Shown piece by piece: positions 46,153 through 58,228 of a stretch of DNA of 64,000 bases. How positions within the stretch are numbered: the stretch's first letter is position 1; each line of letters begins with the position of its first letter. Both the position numbers and the translations under genes were made by a program. The notes below the pieces were generated by a model. The model ran no database searches, had not been told where the DNA came from, and saw only the letters and a program-made list of their open reading frames with translations. The DNA is from Poa pratensis (Eukaryota > Streptophyta > Magnoliopsida > Poales > Poaceae), in assembly GCA_947311845.1 (NCBI GenBank), contig CAMZMU010000013.1:1235027-1299026 (forward strand). Direction: 5' to 3'.

Positions 46153-46678
46153 CTGCATCATATAATTAAGTTTATCAAATACCATTACAATAACATCTTG
46201 AATAGTGAAATGACCACCGTACATCGACACGTGCAATATTTCTGTATCAATTACAGATGAAAAGGATAAAGTTGCTAACCTCGGCGAGGATATCATTTGT
46301 GTGAACTTAAGTGTGGGTCGGGCATTTCATCGAACACATCTTGTGCGTGGCAAAGGAAAAAAAAACTAGCACCCACTTCCCACCAATCCAAGAAAAAAAA
46401 AAGAGGAGAGAAGAGGGGGGTGGGTTATATATAGGCAGGGGAGGGGTGTCTCGAACCGGGACCAAAGCTCCGAGGCACGCCACGTGTCTGGCTCTGGAGC
46501 ATTGGTCCCGGTTCGTGCCACGAACCGGGACTAATGTCCCCAACCGAACCGGGACCAATGCTCCACGGGGCCTGGCAGCTCGAACCGGGACCAGTGCCAG
46601 ACACTGGTCCCGGTTTTTCTCTGAACAGGGATTAATGGCTGGGGCGGCTCTGGACCAAAGACCCATTTTCTACTAGTG

Positions 46679-47291
46679 ATTGTTAAGTTTAACGTAGTGC
46701 TAGATAGACAAGCTGATACACTGACCGAGATTTATTCCTCGCATATTGTACACATAAGGTGGACTTTTTAAGTACTTTATGTTTACATGTGCGGTGTAAA
46801 TGTCCATCGCAACGCTCGGACACTCAACTAGTAGTACCTGCAATGGAGGCATTTTCATGTCGTCTCTTATTGAAGGAATTGTTTAAAATTTGCCCGGCCT
46901 TGTTTTTAAGTGTGAAAACATATGTTCTAGCCTTTCATGATTGGATCCGGTTGAGCCCGCGTTTACGAGTTGTTCCCTCCTTGGAGATAAAAATAATAAT
47001 CATTTCCACAGTTCTTGTGTTGTTAAGAAATGGTGCCACTACCGTTGGTTGCTACTGCATATTGTCGATTACCGTTGATCACTTTGGCATGACACATGTC
47101 ATGTCTTTTTTTTTTGGTGATTTGGCTGAGGTGCATCATCGATCAACATCGGGGTATTTGACATGTGCTATAGTATCATAGAGCCGATACACCGATATCC
47201 GGTTAATAATATTGCTCCTTCGCGGGGAAAACATAACACCATTTCGCGTAGTACAGAAGACACTCAAGAGAGGGATATCATGCATGTCGAA
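46679..47291. other. Flank between CACTA and plantacyanin, no gene recognised
   Basis: It begins with the ATT target duplication. The plus frame 46,759-47,181 is open for 140 codons but has no recognisable motif and reads like chance. Confidence 0.45.
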
Positions 47292-47780
47292 CTATTCGGC
47301 AGTAACGGCGATCTTCATGCCTTGCTCACAGTGCCCGGAATGCTACAGATAAAAAAGGCCTTGCCGCCGCCGACCAGCTTGACGTGGTCGTTGCCGGAGG
47401 TATAGGTCCTGGATGGGCCGCTGACCATGCACGAGTTGTAGTCACCTTCTCCCACCTGCACCACGTTGTGGATCTTCGGATCGTACTTGAACACTACGCA
47501 CATCAGCCAGTTAAACTAGATTTGATCAGAACATATATTCATCCGTACATAGGCTAATAGGCAGTACTTCAACAATTTATAATAGGTAATCACTTGATCT
47601 TCATAGTTTTCTCACCAAGCACGTCGCCGGACTGAAAGCGCTTGCCGTCCTCCCACCCGAGATACCAAAGGTCCATCCCTTGTCGTCTCCGACGGTCCAC
47701 TCCTTCTGGCCATGGACGACGGTGGTGGCGCAGCAAACGGCTAGGAGCAGAAGGCCGGTGACGATGGTTGCCCGCGACAT
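47292..47780 (-). pseudogene. Plantacyanin (basic blue protein), two single-base lesions
   Basis: Exon 1 is 47,780-47,616 (start MSRATIVTGLLLLAVCCA, a clear signal peptide, then EWTVGDDKGWTFGIS); donor GTGAGA. Exon 2 is 47,493-47,292, after acceptor GCGTAG. Exon 2 has FKYDPKIHNVVQVGEGDYNS, carrying the first copper-ligand His, and GGGKAFFICS with the ligand Cys. Against the family pattern, one G is missing near 47,666 (ISGW becomes ISGG) and one base near 47,338, which removes the second ligand His and the Met from the frame. In the restored frame a normal end and TAG at 47,292 are visible. Plantacyanins are secreted type-1 copper proteins. It may be a young pseudogene, or the lesions could be sequence errors, since both fall in G/C runs. 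Confidence 0.85.
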
Positions 47781-50325
47781 CGATGGTGTTATATATTCGA
47801 GGATTCTCAAGTAATGGCTTGAGTTGGGTGATGGACGTCTCCCCCTACATATAGGCTCTAAATGGGGTCAGCTAGGAGTTAAAAATGGTAAAATCCTTCT
47901 TTTTTTTGAGAAAATCATTGTTACAATGTGCTCAAATAATTGGAAATATCTCATTCGATTTTAAGGATAACATTTATTATTTTGAAGGTGAGACCAATCA
48001 ACAAATGTGGTCTGCAACATTAATTGCTAATACCACCAAATCCTCTATAATTGGTCAAAAAATCCTCTCACTAAATACCAAAATACTTCCATGCAACTAC
48101 TGTATTTTCTCAATCTTACCAAAATGATGAAGATCCCTTTATTATTTTTTCCTTCTTTGCAACATGCAGTAAGTATTTTCTTTCATATGAATTAATTAAT
48201 TTTAATACATAATATGCTAGAATTTTATAACATATTTGTAACACCCTTAAGTTTGCAATAAGAAATAATCTTATTAGTAAAGAAAAGCCACTAAATTTGA
48301 CTTTTACATGGTAGTCCGGAAGGATGATCATGAACCTGAATTGTGTCCGGCTAGTCAAATTGGTTGAAATTGACTACACATTTGTCAATATGAGGGTTCC
48401 AATAATTTCATAGGAGTTAGACAAATTTCATTGTTTTGATTCATAGAAGAATTTCAGACCGAAGTGAAATTGTTAATACACTTGTTAAAGGAAGGGAAGA
48501 CAAGAAAAAAGACCTTGACAAGGTTTGAACAAAGAGAACCGATTAAGAAGAGAGAAACACTCACAACATGGAAAACATGGTGAGGAAGTCCAGGAGACTT
48601 ACCGTGCGGCTAGAGTTGCATCCTCAGAAGAGATGGGCCCCTACAGTCATGGAAAACAGTAGGTCAACGACGAGAGAGCAATTCGAGGATGAGCAACAAC
48701 AACAACAACAACATACGGATAAAGGTTTAGGTGAAGTAGCATGTAAGAAGAAAGGACGTTAACCAAACGAAAAGAAAAACTAAATCATAGAAACACCAAG
48801 AAAGCCGAAAAATCGAACAATATAAAATTGGGATGAAAGAAAGGAACACACATCATTACTAAACGAAGCGAAGGAGGCCGACGTCTGCCAGACGCACGTA
48901 CCGCGCGTGAAATACGCACTAGGGAGGAAGGCAAAAAAGATAGAAACATAGGAGGAGGAGGAGGAGGAGGAGGAGAGGATGGAGAACAATGATGGGTCTC
49001 AACGGTGCAAGGTGTGTGAAGAACATCCGACATGGATGGATAAGGATGGCGGTACGAAATAAATACGTGGGGGCGTGCGGCCTCTCCCCGGAGGATAATG
49101 TCATGTGTGGGCACATACGTGTTTACGTGATGACAGGGTTAGAGGCTATCCCTCGTGTAAGATATGAGAGACGTTTGCACGCGTGGGCAGAGCCACAGAG
49201 CGACTAGAGGGCATGACCCATGTACGACCACGTCTGGGAGAGCTTACCCCCACCCCCACCCCCTGCGGGTTCCTGCATCCTCTCACCGATGGCAAATTAA
49301 CCCCACGATCCTGACACACGGGGTCGAGAGGCGCGAGGCCCAGCATGCAGCAACTCAACATCAATGTAGTATGCATCGGGCGGTCACGTAGGGCAGGTGG
49401 GGGCGAGCAAATCCCAAAGAGACCCTCGGTGAGGACCAGGGGGTCGGGAGACGCGGGCACCGTCCCGATGCGGGTGCTTATCCTCCCATGCTCAGCGTAT
49501 TTCCGTGAGACTTCCCAAACTTTGAATAAGATATTTGTGGCACGTATTTTGTCATGATGTATAGTTTGATACAAATTTTATAGTGGTTGCTAATTTTAGA
49601 GACCGACTATCGACCCTGATCTAATAGTGGTAAAATTGGTGGTACCTGTCTGTACCAAAAATATGGAACTGGTCTCGAGATTATGTGGAACCAGTACCTC
49701 CAATAAATTTTTTTCGTTGCACACACGGCAAGTTGACTACCATCGCCTAGATGATATTTTGCAAAAGACTCCTCAATATTTTTATATTTTAGTTTCATGG
49801 TACAAACTGGTTCGTTGACGTGGAAACCAAACATCCTTTCCAGCCAGCCATGTCGTCCATGTACTACACCACACCGAATACAACCTCAATACGTCCAGAT
49901 TCTAGTTTGGTCTCTCTATCTTTGGTACTACTCTTGGCTAGGCTGGAGGATAAGCTCATCCATTGGCGAGATTTTGCTCTGTTCGAGATAACCGAGTTGG
50001 AGGCCGAGGCCGACCGTGCATGCGATCCTCACGAGATGCTCCGCTACGCGGTGTACCCACAGGGGATGGTGATGTGGTCGCAGCAGTACTTAAGTTGCAC
50101 GACAAGGTCGAGGTTATCCGTGAAGGTGCGAACCACTCCTTACTTACTTGCCCCTCCGTTTGAAGGTCGAAAAAATTAGCGGGGGTAATAACAGACTAGT
50201 CCCGTCTAACTCTGAATTCTTAATAAGTCTAGCCGAATTAAATTTCTCCTTATGAGAACTACCCAAGGAAATTCCTAATTTAGATGCCCACTGAAATCTT
50301 CTCAACATGAAAAAGGCGAATAGTA
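47781..50325. other. Intergenic with simple repeats, no gene established
   Basis: Simple repeats: (CAA)n at 48,694-48,713, (GGA)n at 48,951-48,975 and C-rich at 49,242-49,262. A plus frame at 49,820-50,179 (119 codons, with HWRDFALFEITELEAEAD and DPHEMLRYAVYPQG) has more coding-like composition than its surroundings, but I do not recognise it. Confidence 0.45.
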
Positions 50326-50448
50326 CTACCTCCGATCCATATTAGTGGGCACAACTTTGTCTAAATACACATGTATCTAGTCTAAATACTTAACTAGATA
50401 CATATGAATTTAGACAAAGCTATGCCCACTAATATGGATCGGAGGGAG
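50326..50448. mobile_element. Stowaway MITE (123 bp), near-perfect palindrome
   Basis: It is flanked by TA (50,324-50,325 and 50,449-50,450). The ends CTACCTCCGATCCATATTAG and, inward from the right, CTCCCTCCGATCCATATTAG pair almost along the whole length. It lies 219 bp upstream of the macro-domain ATG. Confidence 0.92.
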
Positions 50449-50449
50449 T

Positions 50450-50666
50450 ATTAAAAGTATGTGCTACGCGGCCGATTTTATGAATGGGCCAGAAAATAGG
50501 CCTAGTGAACACTTACACGGACCTGGGCCGCAGTCCAGAAACTCCGGCGTGTGCCCTCACGCTCGCTCCACACGAATTCCTGACGCCGTCGTTGCTCCCA
50601 CTCCCACTCCCCAAGTGCCTGCGGAGGCGACGGCCTAGCATCTGCTCACCGACGAGGGCCTTCGCG
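50450..50666 (+). promoter_or_regulatory. Promoter and 5' UTR region of the macro-domain gene
   Basis: It contains GGGCC-type site II-like elements (ATGGGCC near 50,484 and CTGGGCC near 50,524) typical of plant housekeeping promoters. No convincing TATA box was seen. The space between the MITE and the ATG is only about 220 bp, so the MITE probably touches the core promoter. Confidence 0.45.
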
Positions 50667-52947
50667 ATGGCGGCGTCGGGGTTCGGAGGCGGCGAGACGT
50701 TCCGGCTGTCTGCGGCGGCGGGGGCCGGCGTGCTGAAGCTGCACAAGGGCGACATCACCCTCTGGTCCGTCGACGGCGCCACCGACGCCATCGTACGTGG
50801 TTCCGCTCCATCCCATGATCCCAATCCTACCATGTCTCCTCCACGCCGTATTGTTTGTGTATGATCTCAGCCTGGGACATCGCCTGCTTGCTTGCCTGCG
50901 GTTGGTCTCAAATGGGGAACCGAACTCAGCTGCGGTAACATCACATCGCTTTTTAAGTTGGAATCGAGTCTCACACGGAGGAGTGCGTTGACTAGGCCTG
51001 GGTTTGTGAAAGGGGTCTTCTTATATAGGTCTACTTACGTTCGGGTTAATATCCGCATCAGTTGCTTCTACCGTCAGAGCAGAGTGTTTTGGCTTAGGTT
51101 TGGAGTGGTGAACAGGATCTTCTTAGCTATACTTGCTTTTGGTTTTAATATCGGTGGTTGTTGCTTCTGCCATTAAGGGGATTATAATCAACTTGTATGT
51201 CGTACATCTGCCTCCTGATAAATGCTAAACGTACTAACTTGGCGTGTGGATTGTTTGCTACCTCAAGTTCTAGGAAATACTGGGTCGTTAGAAGGTATTA
51301 TTTTGGTTCAGTCTACTGGGTTTGACCATCAGCCCTTAAAGTGTAGCTGAAGAGGTTTGAATCAAGTTCCCCTGTAACTATGAGCTTATTTGTATAACTA
51401 TGGCGTGGAATTAGAGTTCTGGGTCTCCAAAGCTAAACTAAACCATCAGGAAAATTGTAGTCCTTTTACAGAAGTTCCTAAATTCGAGAACAAGACATAA
51501 ACTTGTCAAATATCTTATTATGAGCCCATTCGACCAGTTACACCTTAAGCCTTTGCATGCTTGTATGCTATGATCTATTATGCGGACATGTGTTTACTAA
51601 AAAAAACTTCTCTTGCCTTGATGCATTTGTGTTTTAGTTGCTAAATTTTGTGTGATATTTGTGTTGTGCTTTTCTTAAAAGCAATATTCGTTCGCTATAT
51701 TCAGCAATGAAGTAGATAATGATCTATGTATTTGCATTAAAGAATATAACCGAACCGAAATTTATTTTGGCAGGTTAATGCTGCTAATGAACGAATGCTA
51801 GGAGGGGGAGGTGTTGATGGAGGTAATGGCAAGCTTTTGAGAAGCATAATCGTTTTACTATTATTCCGGACTATCTCATACTAACTTGAAACCCCTATGC
51901 CAGCTATACATGAAGCTGCTGGACCACAACTCGTACAAGCATGCCGTAAAGTTCCTGAGGTTAAACCTGGAATCCGTTGCCCTACTGGAGAAGCCAGAAT
52001 TACTCCGTTAGTACCTTTTCTGATTCATTTTAGTAGCTTCAGAATGCCATCTTCCTAAAAAAAAATCTGTTTGCCTGTATATTGAATGTGAACAGAGCTT
52101 TTGAGCTTCCTGTATCCCGTGTGATACATACAGTTGGGCCCATATATGATTTCGATAGGAAGCCTGAGGCGTCCTTAAAGAATGCCTACAAGTAAGTCTC
52201 CCTTGTGAACTTATATATTGAAAAGACCATTCTAGTTGCTGAATCATGGAACGTTACCTTGAACTGCATTCTTTTAATTGCAGAAATAGCTTGAAGCTTG
52301 CTAAAGAGAATGGCATTCAGTACATTGCGTTCCCTGCTATATCTTGTGGTGTTTTTCGGTATGTACCAAGTGCCTGTTTTTATTCATGTATGTGCTTTTT
52401 GTGCAGTTTATTCTTTGTAGTATCTAATTTGTGAAGTTTAACATGATTTGATCATGCAGTTACCCTCCAAAGGAAGCATCAAACATAGCTATTTCAACTG
52501 CTCAGCAATTTTCAGGGGATATTAAAGAGGTTAGTCATAGCTCTTCATCTAAACATTTTGGTATTATACTGCTGTGCCAGTATGGTATTAGTTACCAAAT
52601 GCCGTTTCACACTAACATAAATAATTGGACACCCATTGTGCCGTTTTGCACTAAAATGATTAAATTGGACATCCATTATGACAATTAGTTCACCTTGCAG
52701 TTTTATTCTGGCCTCACTGGTTAGCCCAGTTAAGAAACTATGAAGTTTGTTTTCATCTATCATGTTCTCGGGGTGTTGTGATCTATGTCGATTAAACTCG
52801 TAAACCACTTTGTAATTGCAGGTGCATTTTGTTTTGTTTGCGGATGAGCTCTACGATGTTTGGCGCGAGACTGTACAGGAGATGGTGACGCAATTTGAGA
52901 AAGGTGACCATGGTGTGAATGTAGTATGCTCATGTCTGCCAGTATGA
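50667..52947 (+). CDS. Macro-domain protein (MacroD/YmdB-type ADP-ribosyl or O-acetyl-ADP-ribose hydrolase)
   Basis: Seven exons: 50667-50792, 51774-51822, 51904-52006, 52096-52191, 52284-52358, 52460-52529 and 52822-52947; all introns GT-AG. They join to 214 residues without a break. Residues 22-190 form one macro domain: HKGDIT (26-31), VNAANERMLGGGGVDGAIH (43-61; Asn47 and Asp57 match the catalytic Asn/Asp of MacroD1/YmdB), RVIHTVGP (101-108) and SCGVFRYPP (145-153, the phosphate-binding loop). Relatives remove ADP-ribose from proteins or deacetylate O-acetyl-ADP-ribose. The ATG at 50,667 gives the compact form usual in the family. An in-frame ATG at 50,484 would add 61 residues that could act as a transit peptide, but it overlaps a promoter-like GGGCC element. 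This is the only clearly intact host gene here. Confidence 0.93.
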
Positions 52948-52974
52948 AATAATGCTAGTGGAGTTAGTTGAATA

Positions 52975-53005
52975 CTAGAAGGAAAAGGCACGCTTCGCTG
53001 CGCCC
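52975..53005 (-). mobile_element. Candidate Helitron 3' end in the macro-domain gene 3' flank
   Basis: The minus strand reads a GC-rich near-palindrome (GGGCGCAGCGAAGCGTGCC), eight bases, then CTAG/T at 52,975, the layout of a Helitron 3' terminus. It lies 28 bp after the stop codon, so the body would extend to the right. No matching 5' TC end was found. Confidence 0.4.
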
Positions 53006-56000
53006 GTTTGATTATTTTATGATACTACCTTTGTAGATCCACGTGAATTTATGGTATAATCCTTCAAAACAAAAACTAATATTTTCCGCCCTGATCTTCA
53101 TGTGAATTAACAATGGTCGCTTGGTAAAGTAGTCGGAAGCATCGCCTCCCTCCAACACGGACGTCCCTTGCCTTCACTCCCAAACAGCCCACCTGGCTAG
53201 CAAACAAAGACTAATTATTTTTTTAAAGCAAAGAACTTAAAGCGGGAAAATTGAAACTGAAGTCAGGCAATTTCAACAAATAACTTAAAGCGGGGAAACT
53301 GAAACTAACATTAGTATGGATCTGTCTAGCAAAGATGCATTCACAATTTTTTCTATCAAAGCTTAGCTATACTTGTTTCCAATAATTTTCATAGATGACA
53401 TACAACATGCAAACAATTATGCCTATTGATAAGATATAACTGTTACATTCAGCTAAAGATACATTCAAATATCGTTGGTAAAGATTGCTTTAAGCTTCTA
53501 GAATGATTCACCAAATGAGAATTGTGGAAGCTCATGACTTCAAACATTCTCTCAAATAAATACCTTAAACAATTTTCACTTGGCGACATAGATAGTTTCA
53601 TGTAGTTGAATAATGTTTAATAAAGATGTATGCAGTATGCACCACGCAGATGAGACAATATAGATGGCAAAGGGCAAACACCGTGGAGGGGTACACAAAG
53701 TGTTGGTAGCGAGCGTGGAGAACAGAAAAAGTAACATTTGAAACAAAACTATGCATGAGCACTAAATCAAGGAGAAGGGTGTGGTAATTCGTAGGCCAAA
53801 CGACCGACACTAATATGTATTCTCTCTCAGTGACTCATTGCCATGAAAGGTGGAACAGAAGCATGGACATTCACCTTAACAAAATCATCGCAAAGATGAG
53901 ACTGGGACCATAAGGAACAAAAAAAAGGCACGATTTCCGAAATAAACAGAGGAGATGCAGAAAAGTAACATAAATTACGATCTCAACATATTGAACTAAT
54001 TTTCTGCATGTAGAAGTCAAAGGAATTTAAAAGAGAAGAATAAACAAAACAAACATAAAACGACAGAAAATCGCAGAGCTAGATCAAGGAATCAAACGAA
54101 ACCATCCTAAATACAGGGCTAAATTAATTTAATGGACAATGTTCATCAATAATTGCACCACCAAAGCAATATATTCACCAATATTTTCTTCTTAACGGTC
54201 GGTAAGTTATGAGACAAAGGGGAATAAACTGATTGCAATTATATACTGTGTATTTCATGTAAAGATTGCAGTCTAACTAACAGAACATATGTATTGCATG
54301 CTAAACATATTAATTGGTAGAATTACAAGCCTTGTCACTCTTATATATTTCTCAGGCTCCAAGGAGCAATCAAACAAAATAAAATGGCCACACAATTATT
54401 TTGTAAATATATATACAATCAAGCAGTCAAGGAAACATCCCAAAACTGTAAAGAGTCACAAGAGAATAAGTCATATCATCTGATCATTGAATGACAAATA
54501 AAGTACTCATGCAGTCTTCACTTACATCGTTTCAAAGCTAAACAATTACCAGGATTTGAATCACAGCAACGGAAGCCATTAATCTTAATTCAAGAGAAGT
54601 TACTAAGCGGGTATTAAAAAAGAAAGATGAAAGCTGAACTTGATTGGGAAAAGAAGTTATCCGCATCAGCACAAGCAATTAGCCATCCGATGATGCTGGG
54701 GACTCACGGTTGATGGACATGGTGGCCGCTCAAATATGTCGAGCTCCTGGAGGACACCTATGCTCATGGATTGTGGTATGCGGACCTTGGAGGCACAGGG
54801 GAGTCAGGCACCACACTTGGACTCAGCACATAGCAGCGATGCGTAGGTGGCGCTCGGGACGAATGTCGGGGTGTTGGTGCGGCAGAATACCACTTATAGA
54901 AGACATCAGTTTGCCATGGATGATAAGTGAGAACATGCTAGCATTGATAGTCCCCACGGATTATAAAAAGCTAAGTTAAGGTGAAGAAAAAAATTCAACA
55001 TTGAAAAGTGAGGTACAGACAGCTCAGCCCAAACCACCGAGACTGCACCATGGCTCAGGCACTCTGAAATAAATCGACTTGTTCTGATAAGAAAATACCA
55101 TGTCTTACATGGTTCATATTAGTGAAAGAGCTAGCCATAGAGTGCCAAAAAAGCAGAGGGTTTCTCCAACTGAAGAAACTATAGAAACAATATGAACCGC
55201 GGATAAAGCAAAACTGTACAGTTTATACCTTGTCACTAACCATTTTCATTTACTTTCTTTCGGGGTTACAACATCAACGGAAATGCATAGATTCCATTAG
55301 AAATTACTTTACTTATGGGCCATCCATTGAGAGGGGCAAAAGATAGAACATAAGGCATCACCAATGCATGCCCTAGGGAATTGTCCCTGAAATAATAGAG
55401 AAATAAATCTTTGGAGACCACACTACCAGTAAGATAAAATAGACTGAACTCAAGATCAACAAATAAGTAAATTTTTCCAAGATCATGATAGTCTTTTATA
55501 GGCCACCATAGATTAATAGGTTGAGCAAGACAATGATCTGCTAACGGCCAGAAATTTCCGCACATTACACAACAGTTGGGATTAAGAAATATGCCTCAAT
55601 CACTTTTAGCAAATAAATAAAGAGTATTCATATTTTATAAAGGCAAAATGACTGGATTGCTATGGTTTTTGTATAAAGACAAACATACCTAAAATAGATC
55701 AAGAGATTAAGCTCTGACGGACCCTTACGCTGAGAAGTGCATGTCGCACCATCATGGCCATACCTAAAATGTATCTTACGTATCTCCATACACGCTTCTC
55801 TCTGGAAAATGCTCTTAAATGAATGAAATCTCCTGTTGTTCTAAAAAAAGCGTGTAAGGCGCGGAGATGTTTTCCCGTTGCACGCACACATTGGCTGTTT
55901 TGAGAAGTCCGGACTCCATAGATGCCCCGTTCCCAATACGGCACACATACTCTCCTATGTCCTATCCACGTTTTATTCCCTTCGTTCAGGTACCCGCTGA

Positions 56001-57256
56001 CCCATCGTTCACCGGCGGCAGCGGTGTTCGAGGAGTCCGTCCCGGTACTGCATGTGATGCACGTTAACGACTCCACCCTAAGATGCACTATTATCGTTCA
56101 TACAGATTATTCCAGCAACTACTTATGGAGATGGGATATAATAGTTATATTGTTCTTCTATTTCACGACTTCATGTGAGTTCTTGATGGTCTGTGCCAAG
56201 TCCAACTGAAAATTTAGAACCAATAACAGTCTATGATCTCATGAACCAAGAAGATTTGTTTGTGTAGAACAACTCTTTTAAATGAAGTGGAAGCATTGGC
56301 AGTTCTCCACAAGGTAATCACATCCAGTGAATATTTGGTTGTGCTTTGTGCTCCGGTTTCTATTGCATAGTAGTTTCTGCTATATATATCAGTGCTGATG
56401 CATTTCTGCAAAAGTGCAAATACTTCGGAAGTGTACAGTATAAAAAAGTGCTGACGCGAGGCTCCAGTGATGATGTTATTATTTCTGGATGCAAATTACC
56501 GAAAAAGAGAGAAATGTGAAATACAAATAAACAGATGACCGTCACAGCTGCATGTGAAGCTCAGCAGAGGAGACGGTATTAGAAAAAAGGACGTATCCAG
56601 GCCGTGCGGGACTGCATCAGCCCATTGGTGTTTATTCCTGGAGCTATTATCAAGTATTTTTTAAGAAAAAAATCATTTCTGAAAAGTTCAATGGAGACAC
56701 AAGACACACTTGTTATTCTGGAAGATCTTACTACTGTCAGTGTGATGAATGGAGTGCAATATGGCGTTATCAGTCTCCACAGCATCCTAAACACCATTAT
56801 GAGGTGCACCATTTCTTCCCTTGCCTCTGCTATTGTAACTTGTAGGGCCATTACCCTAATTTTCCTTACTCTATTTACTATCATTTATGTGAACTTTCGC
56901 TGCTGCAGCATGGAGCAATTGTACTGCAACACAACACAGCGTGTATTTCGTAGAAACCAAAATGGGCATTATCTTAGTGACCTTCAGGTTTGGGAAGCTA
57001 AATGTGATACGCAGCATGTCATATGTATGCATCCTACTTTATTGTTAGCTTAGACACAGGGTAACATGAGCAAATTGTTTCCTGAGTGATTGAACTCCAG
57101 TTCTAGTGTTCTCCAGTTCTTGGTTGTGTTTCCTTTTCTTTTCTGATGTGTACCGGCAATGATGCTGTTTTCTTGCACCATGTGAAGACTGAAGAAGCTT
57201 GGTTTATGTGTTATGTGCGGGGTTTACCAAGTGGGAGGTTATCTTTGTTGGAGTTT
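53006..57256. other. Intergenic, no gene recognised
   Basis: AT-rich sequence with scattered short frames. A minus-strand MSINRESPASSDG ending at about 54,685 and a plus frame at 56,604-57,053 were examined, but no known protein could be recognised. Part may be the body of the Helitron suggested at 52,975. Confidence 0.4.
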
Positions 57257-57476
57257 CACTACCAGGAAACTGCCTTTCTATAGAATGACATTTTGTGGCG
57301 CACCAAATTACCATGCGCCACAGAAAAAATTTCTGTGGCGCATTGTTTTGCATGCGTCACAGAAATTTGGAATTCTGTGGCGCACGGAAACCACATGCGC
57401 CACAGAAAGCCACATTTCTGTGGCGCACGTACAACATGCGCCACAGAAATGCACGTGCGCCACAGAAATGTGCATT

Positions 57477-57582
57477 TCTGTGGCGCATGGGGCCTGGTGC
57501 GCCACAGAATTGCTGATTTTTGTGGCGCACCAGGAATATACAACAGCAATTCTGTGGCGCACCAGGCCCCATGCGCCACAGA
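57477..57582. repeat. 39-bp perfect inverted repeat inside the CACTA subterminal region
   Basis: 57,477-57,515 is the exact reverse complement of 57,544-57,582, around a 28-base spacer. Each arm itself contains GTGGCGCA and TGCGCCAC. Transcribed, it would give a long hairpin. Confidence 0.92.
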
Positions 57583-58228
57583 TTTGTTTTTTGAAATCGG
57601 ATCCCACCCCCGTGGATCGCCTTTTCAGTTTTGCAAACAAGAAAAGAAAATGATAAAATCTTCAAAAAATAAAATCCTTTGAGATATAGTTAGGTTTTAG
57701 TGTCTAGTAGGTACAGAAATTTTGAAATATGAATTTTGACCTTTTTTGAAAAAACAGAAAAAAAAAATTTGAACGGGCCATAACTTTTGCATACGATGTC
57801 GAAAAATGCGTTTAATATATAAAAAAAAACTAGAGAAAAATTCGAGCTCGATTTCACCGGGTAAACCCGGTGAACTTTTCTCAGATCCTTCAAATTCCAA
57901 AAGGAAAAAAAGTTATTTCAAAAAGAATATTTTTTTCTACAAAATAAAAAAAATAAAAAAATAAAAAGAAAATTCAATTTTTTTGGATTTGTTGAATTTT
58001 TTGATTTTTTGATGTTTTCTGGGTTTTTTGAATTTTTTTGAATTTTTGAATTTTTGATTTTTTTTAACTTCCTTCAGAAGTTTTGATTTTTTTTTGAATT
58101 TTAAAAACACATATATACACATACCACGCATAAACTACACACATATATACACATACACAAGGGTTAAGAGGGTTGATATGATACTATTATCAATAAGAAG
58201 TTGAGTAGCATGAGTGTAGTTGAATTGG

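Larger units (their letters stand above)
33576..46678 (-). mobile_element. CACTA transposon (13.1 kb) with transposase and ORF2
   Basis: The termini are CACTGCTAGAAAAATGG at the left and, inward on the minus strand, CACTAGTAGAAAATGGG at the right. The target duplication ATT lies on both sides (33,573-33,575 and 46,679-46,681). The subterminal repeats are GGTCCCGGTTCG and CGAACCGGGACCAATG in both orientations. The coding content is all minus strand: transposase (42,845-46,152), two small acidic ORFs, then ORF2 (34,264-38,120). Both large ORFs are frameshifted, so this copy is probably inactive but structurally complete. Confidence 0.92.

Noticed and set aside
54660..54980. Possible gene end (minus-strand MSINRESPASSDG)
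   Set aside because: Too short, and upstream frames are broken and unrecognised.
57213..57682. Six overlapping open frames with repeating CGA-RHRN peptides
   Set aside because: They are translations of the GTGGCGCAC/TGCGCCACAG subterminal repeat in different frames and orientations.
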